Shown here piece after piece: positions 6,505-9,399 of a DNA stretch of 9,399 nt; within the stretch, counting starts at the first letter, position 1; each line of letters opens with the position of its first letter. Location of the stretch: the NCBI GenBank assembly GCA_023418255.1, contig JAEZZZ010000045.1, positions 1 through 9,399 on the forward strand. The letters run 5' to 3'. This DNA is from Bacteroidota bacterium. Its GTDB lineage: Bacteria; Bacteroidota; Bacteroidia; Bacteroidales; Dysgonomonadaceae. The notes below the pieces were generated by a model that was not told where the DNA came from, searched no databases, and saw only the letters and a list, made by a program, of their open reading frames with translations. Position numbers and translations under genes: made by a program.

Positions 6505-8154
6505 ATGAGTAGAGTAAGCAATCTGTTTGTCTCGTTTTTGTTTTGCATATCGCTTTCGGCAGCGGGACAATCGGCGGATGCATATAAGTTTCGCATCTAT
6601 TTGAAAGATAAAGGCAATGTGTCGTTCAGCATTCATGCGCCTGAAACGTTTTTGTCACCCGAAGCCATTGAGCGAAAACAGCGCCAAGGTGTGGTGATAG
6701 ACGAAGCAGATTTTCCGATAAGCGCCGACTATTTCGATATATTGCGACAGCGTGGAGCTGAAATCATAACCCACAGCAAATGGTTCAAAACCATTGTCGT
6801 GCAGCTAAACGACAGCACAGCTATCGACCGGTTGACAGCATTGCCTTTTGTTGCTTCCGCAAAATATATCTGGAAAGGATACGACAAAGATTATCGCCCG
6901 TCGATGCGTTCGCGCCTGGAACAAACCGATTGTCCCGATTCGATTGCTACGGCTCATTATTTGGGTATCACACAACCACAGTTTGCTTTTCATCATGCCG
7001 AACCCATGATGAACGCGGGCTTTCGGGGGAAAGGCATTCGAATAGGAATTATCGATGCCGGATTTACCAACTACGATGTAATACCCTATTTTAAAAACTC
7101 TCAGTTTGGAGGATTCAAGGACTTTGTTCCTGCCGGAGAAATGTTTTCGTCGAGCGACCATGGTACACGCGTTTTTTCTACCATGGCAATAAAAGAGCCT
7201 CATATCATGATGGGTTCAGCACCGGATGCCACCTATTGGTTGTTTCGTTCCGAAGATGTGGCAAGCGAGTTTCCTGTGGAAGAAGATTATTGGACTCGCG
7301 CCATCGAATATGCCGACAGTCTTGGAATGGATGTGATAAACACATCGTTGGGATACAACAGTTTCGACGATAAGCAACTCAACTATTCGCGTCGCGATTT
7401 AGATGGCGTGAGTTCTCTTATGACGCTGGCGGCAGATAAAGCGCACGAAAAAGGAATGCTTGTGATGGTGAGTGCCGGCAATTCCGGTAGCGGAAAATGG
7501 GGCAAAATAACATTTCCCGGCGATGCAAAATATGCCGTGACAGTTGGTGCCACGAGTGTTGATAGCCTGATTGCGCCGTTCAGTTCGAGAGGCCCAACAT
7601 ACGACGGACGTGTGAAACCCGACTTTGTTTCCGTCGGACGGGGAACCGTAACCATCGGCAGGCGTGGAGCCATTGGCACTGCAAATGGAACATCTTTTTC
7701 CACGCCGTTTCTTGCCGGGCTGTTTGCCTCGTTGTGGAGCATCAATCCCGACGTCAATCGCTCGGAACTGATAGAAATTGTACGTCAATCATCCGATCGT
7801 TATGCTGCGCCGGATTCGGTGTTTGGATATGGCATTCCCAATTTCGATATTGCCATGCGGCACATGCTAAATACCCTTCCGACACATACCATGCAGCAAA
7901 CAGATTCCATTTGCAGCATTTTTCCAACGGAAGAAGGTTATAGAATAGCGTTGCTGCACGAAGGATTTTTACCGGAAAAGTGTAGCGTGAAAGTGCTAAA
8001 CAACGACGGTTTGCTAATTTCTGATATGGCGTTTGATGGGAGGAAAGAGATTATATTCCCTTTCTCGCCACAACAAAAAAGATATAGCACAACACTCTAT
8101 TTCCTTATGGAGAGTCCCTATCGAGTGCGCCCTTATCGAATAAAAGTGAAGTGA
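6505..8154 (+). CDS. Secreted S8-family (subtilisin-like) serine protease
   Basis: 549 aa. The N-terminus (about 1-22, MSRVSNLF then a hydrophobic core ending ...AAGQS) looks like a Sec signal peptide, so it acts outside the cytoplasm. Residues about 25-160 resemble the N-terminal region of Bacteroidales subtilases (KFRIYLKDKG, ETFLSPEAIERK) and may serve as a propeptide. The catalytic set is complete: D184 in GIIDAGF, H219 in SDHGTRV, oxyanion N326 in SAGNSGS and S397 in NGTSFSTP. A C-terminal beta-rich extension (about 450-549) follows the protease domain and ends YRIKVK; I cannot call it a type IX secretion signal. The ATG at 6505 directly gives the signal peptide. No clear terminator follows; a weak inverted repeat ACCGA/TCGGT lies at 8195-8216. 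The substrate is unknown. Confidence 0.93.
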   Translation: MSRVSNLFVSFLFCISLSAAGQSADAYKFRIYLKDKGNVSFSIHAPETFLSPEAIERKQRQGVVIDEADFPISADYFDILRQRGAEIITHSKWFKTIVVQLNDSTAIDRLTALPFVASAKYIWKGYDKDYRPSMRSRLEQTDCPDSIATAHYLGITQPQFAFHHAEPMMNAGFRGKGIRIGIIDAGFTNYDVIPYFKNSQFGGFKDFVPAGEMFSSSDHGTRVFSTMAIKEPHIMMGSAPDATYWLFRSEDVASEFPVEEDYWTRAIEYADSLGMDVINTSLGYNSFDDKQLNYSRRDLDGVSSLMTLAADKAHEKGMLVMVSAGNSGSGKWGKITFPGDAKYAVTVGATSVDSLIAPFSSRGPTYDGRVKPDFVSVGRGTVTIGRRGAIGTANGTSFSTPFLAGLFASLWSINPDVNRSELIEIVRQSSDRYAAPDSVFGYGIPNFDIAMRHMLNTLPTHTMQQTDSICSIFPTEEGYRIALLHEGFLPEKCSVKVLNNDGLLISDMAFDGRKEIIFPFSPQQKRYSTTLYFLMESPYRVRPYRIKVK

Positions 8155-8221
8155 GAAAATCGATTCATTTACCTTTTGGTGTGATACGTAATTCACCGAC
8201 AACAAAAATTATCGGTCTAAT

Positions 8222-8252
8222 TTTGACAACTCATTTTTTTGTTATACTTTTG
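8222..8252 (+). promoter_or_regulatory. Promoter of the toxin-antitoxin operon
   Basis: TTTG (8222-8225), a 19-nt spacer and TACTTTTG (8245-8252), an exact TAnnTTTG match. This is one of the two best-formed Bacteroidota-type promoters in the window. Transcription would start near 8259, about 25 nt before the antitoxin ATG. Confidence 0.75.
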
Positions 8253-8271
8253 AAATATATTATATAACAAA
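8238..8271. promoter_or_regulatory. Inverted-repeat operator candidate over the TA promoter
   Basis: A perfect 9-bp inverted repeat TTTGTTATA (8238-8246) / TATAACAAA (8263-8271) with a 16-nt spacer. It brackets the -7 box and the predicted transcription start. RHH antitoxins typically repress their own operon by binding such repeats at the promoter, so autoregulation is the natural inference. Binding itself is not shown by the sequence. Confidence 0.55.
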
Positions 8272-8283
8272 TAGGATGTAATT

Positions 8284-8532
8284 ATGAAAACAACAACAGA
8301 AAGAAAAGCGACAGGATTTCGCTTAAATATTGAATTACTCGAACGCCTGAAAGAGCTTGCGAAAGAAGAGAATCGGAGTTTAAACAACTACGTTGAAACC
8401 ATTCTTTTTGATGCAGTTTACAGAGAACCCAACGAGGAAACACTCGCAGCTATGCGGGAAGCAGAGAGTGGAGTTGAATTGGAAACTGTTGATATGACAA
8501 ATATAGACACGTTTTTAAAATCTTTTGATTAA
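8284..8532 (+). CDS. RHH-type antitoxin of a type II TA module
   Basis: 82 aa. The N-terminal half (about 9-46) has the ribbon-helix-helix layout: a short strand KATGFRLN, helix A from about 17 to 29 (ELLERLKELAKEEN) and helix B from about 32 to 45 (SLNNYVETILFDAV). This fold dimerises and binds DNA. The C-terminal half (47-82) is acidic and probably unstructured when free, as expected for the toxin-wrapping tail (EETLAAMREAESG...IDTFLKSFD). It neutralises the YafQ-family toxin encoded immediately downstream and probably represses the operon with it. The TAA stop (8530-8532) is 1 nt before the toxin's ATG, so translation is likely coupled. Family is clear; a specific name such as DinJ or RelB is not justified. 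Confidence 0.88.
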   Translation: MKTTTERKATGFRLNIELLERLKELAKEENRSLNNYVETILFDAVYREPNEETLAAMREAESGVELETVDMTNIDTFLKSFD

Positions 8533-8533
8533 A

Positions 8534-8829
8534 ATGGTGAAAAGGCGAAAAAAGAACTGGAAGTTAAGTTTTCAAGTAAATATAAAAAAGACTTCAAGAA
8601 ATATCGCAATAATCCTGCCAAAGTAAAAAAGATATACGAGGTCGTAGATATGCTAAGAAAAGAGATGCCGCTTCCAAAAGAATATAAACCACATATGCTT
8701 ATAGGAAATTATAAAGGGTATATGGAGTGCCATATTGATAGCGATTTATTACTTATCTGGTGGGATAAAGAAGAGGGGGTTGTTACTCTTGTTCGTTTAG
8801 GAAGCCACTCAAAGTTGTTTAATCGATAG
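8534..8829 (+). CDS. YafQ-family mRNA interferase toxin, reading frame broken by a -1 shift
   Basis: The conserved product lies in the frame that ends with TAG at 8827-8829. Reading ATG 8534 with a -1 shift at 8548-8554 yields 98 aa. Residues matching the catalytic set of E. coli YafQ are present with near-identical spacing: H54 (YKPH), H67 and D71 (CHIDSD), R88, H92 and F96 (VRLGSHSKLF). The equivalent of Trp68 is Leu72. YafQ toxins are ribosome-dependent RNases that cut translated mRNA. Without the shift, ATG 8534 gives only 30 residues ending at TAA 8624-8626. The conserved frame itself has no ATG, GTG or TTG until Met40, too far in to be the start, and is closed upstream by the antitoxin's own stop codon. 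It is either recoded or inactivated by loss of one A. Family identity is firm; whether it is functional is open. Confidence 0.8.
8548..8554 (+). promoter_or_regulatory. Slippery heptamer A_AAA_AAG in the toxin gene
   Basis: Read from ATG 8534 the codons are ATG GTG AAA AGG CGA AAA AAG, so A AAA AAG is in the exact phase of the classical -1 frameshift heptamer used by dnaX and many IS elements. A -1 slip here continues with GAA CTG GAA GTT AAG, entering the conserved YafQ frame without any intervening stop. A purine-rich AAAAGG lies just upstream. I see no strong stimulatory hairpin downstream. Confidence 0.5.
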
Positions 8830-8867
8830 CTCTTTTTTGTTTTCCGTTTTAATTTTGAAAAATTTCT

Positions 8868-8904
8868 TTGTATAAAACAGATACGCTCTTTTTGCTTTAT
8901 ACAA
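8868..8904. repeat. Perfect 9-bp inverted repeat downstream of the TA operon
   Basis: TTGTATAAA (8868-8876) / TTTATACAA (8896-8904) with a 19-nt loop that contains CTCTTTTTGC. It lies 38 nt after the toxin stop. It is AT-rich and not followed by a T-run, so it would be a poor intrinsic terminator. It could be a protein-binding site or a module boundary. Confidence 0.4.
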
Positions 8905-8943
8905 CGCTAAGTGAATCAATATCGCAATTTTTATAAATATAAA

Positions 8944-8974
8944 TTGCTTTATTCTGATAATTGCATTATTTTTG
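8944..8974 (+). promoter_or_regulatory. Promoter of tRNA-Arg
   Basis: TTG (8944-8946), a 20-nt spacer and TATTTTTG (8967-8974), an exact TAnnTTTG match, about 28 nt before the tRNA 5' end. Confidence 0.7.
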
Positions 8975-9002
8975 CATCCCGATTATAAAGAAATAAAAGG
9001 AT

Positions 9003-9076
9003 GGTCGGGTAGCTCAGCTGGATAGAGCAACAGCCTTCTAAGCTGTGGGTCCTGGGTTCGAATCCCAGCCTGATCA
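9003..9076 (+). tRNA. tRNA-Arg (anticodon TCT)
   Basis: A complete 74-nt cloverleaf. The acceptor strands are GGTCGGG (9003-9009) and CCTGATC (9069-9075), with two G-U pairs and discriminator A9076. The D stem is GCTC/GAGC (9012-9015, 9025-9028). The anticodon stem ACAGC/GCTGT (9030-9034, 9042-9046) carries loop CTTCTAA with anticodon TCT at 9037-9039, reading AGA. The T arm is CTGGG-TTCGAAT-CCCAG (9052-9068). CCA is not encoded. It has its own promoter and terminator. Confidence 0.97.
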
Positions 9077-9099
9077 CTTGCAAATCGCGCGAAACAGAC

Positions 9100-9137
9100 A
9101 AATCCCCTGATAATGCTGATTGTTGGGGGATTTTTTT
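9100..9137 (+). terminator. Intrinsic terminator after tRNA-Arg
   Basis: Stem AAATCCCC (9100-9107) with GGGGATTT (9126-9133), loop of 18 nt, running into a T7 stretch (9131-9137). It begins 24 nt after the tRNA end, as expected for a single-tRNA transcript. Confidence 0.8.
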
Positions 9138-9224
9138 ATGTTTACCGCTCCCGGATAAATATTTTTATTTTATGGATGCCCGCATATTTCCCTAAAATGA
9201 TCATCTTTGCAAAAAAATATTTCT

Positions 9225-9399
9225 ATGAACCTGATTGATTTTATCTCAGAATTTCCCGATGAGGAAAGCTGCAAACAAAAGTTTAAAGAGTATTGAGACC
9301 AAGTCGGGGTTGTCTGTCATCGTTGTGGCTGCACGGATCACTATTGGAAAAAGGACAAAGAACAGTATGAATGTAAACACTGTCGTACTCGAATTACCT
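9225..9399 (+). pseudogene. IS1595-family transposase, 5' part, with in-frame stop
   Basis: The reading from ATG 9225 gives MNLIDFISEFPDEESC..., then a TGA as codon 24 (9294-9296), and continues in the same frame to the window edge. The part after the stop has a zinc ribbon: C31-x2-C34 (CHRC) and C50-x2-C53 (CKHC) around HYWKKDKEQYE. This arrangement is characteristic of the N-terminus of IS1595 (ISXO2-like) transposases. The TGA stands where an arginine would fit (CGA to TGA is one transition), so nonsense mutation is the simplest reading. TGA ends other genes in this window, so recoding is unlikely. The catalytic domain and both IS ends are outside or not recognisable here. It is inserted about 90 nt after the tRNA-Arg terminator. 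CATCTTTG at 9203-9210 is close to a -7 box. Confidence 0.8.

Noticed and set aside
8534..8626. Separate 30-residue peptide from ATG 8534 without a frameshift
   Set aside because: It is only the unshifted reading of the toxin start, with no features of its own and ending inside the conserved toxin frame.
9294..9296. TGA as a sense codon (recoded genome)
   Set aside because: TGA is the terminal stop of corA, the flippase-like gene and the protease here, and no other long gene has an internal TGA.

Overview
The window looks like a chromosomal segment of a Bacteroidota genome, probably Bacteroidales. Several genes have a -7 element of the TAnnTTTG type with an upstream TTG/TTTG instead of a -35/-10 pair. 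Start codons sit in A-rich leaders without a clear Shine-Dalgarno sequence. The protein families (RsmA, CorA, flippase-like membrane protein, PepD, secreted subtilase with a long N-terminal region) also fit. TGA, TAA and TAG are all used as normal stops.

Layout. Bases 1-648 contain no convincing gene but hold one copy of a dispersed palindromic repeat. Bases 649-2436 (minus strand) carry rsmA followed 27 nt later by corA, probably one operon. A divergent promoter pair at about 2472-2578 separates rsmA from a plus-strand gene for a flippase-like (LPG-synthase TM domain) membrane protein (2612-3625). About 1 kb without a gene follows (3626-4626), packed with small hairpin repeats, two further copies of the dispersed palindrome and a structured element that reads best on the minus strand. 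Then come pepD (4627-6087) with a strong terminator, a small two-helix membrane protein (6172-6390) and a secreted S8 serine protease (6505-8154).

From 8155 the content becomes accessory. A type II toxin-antitoxin module has a well-formed promoter, an inverted-repeat operator candidate, an RHH antitoxin and a YafQ-family toxin. It is followed by tRNA-Arg(TCT) with its own promoter and terminator, and by the start of an IS1595-family transposase gene that runs off the window and carries an in-frame TGA.

The most interesting observation is the toxin. Its conserved reading frame has no usable start codon. The only well-placed start, 1 nt after the antitoxin stop, is in another frame, and the two frames join exactly by a -1 shift on an in-phase A_AAA_AAG heptamer. 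This is either programmed -1 frameshifting in a toxin gene or a one-base loss in an A6 run (mutation, phase variation or sequencing error). The sequence alone cannot decide.

The housekeeping genes do not form one pathway: rRNA dimethylation, magnesium uptake, lipid-linked membrane function, dipeptide hydrolysis and extracytoplasmic proteolysis.
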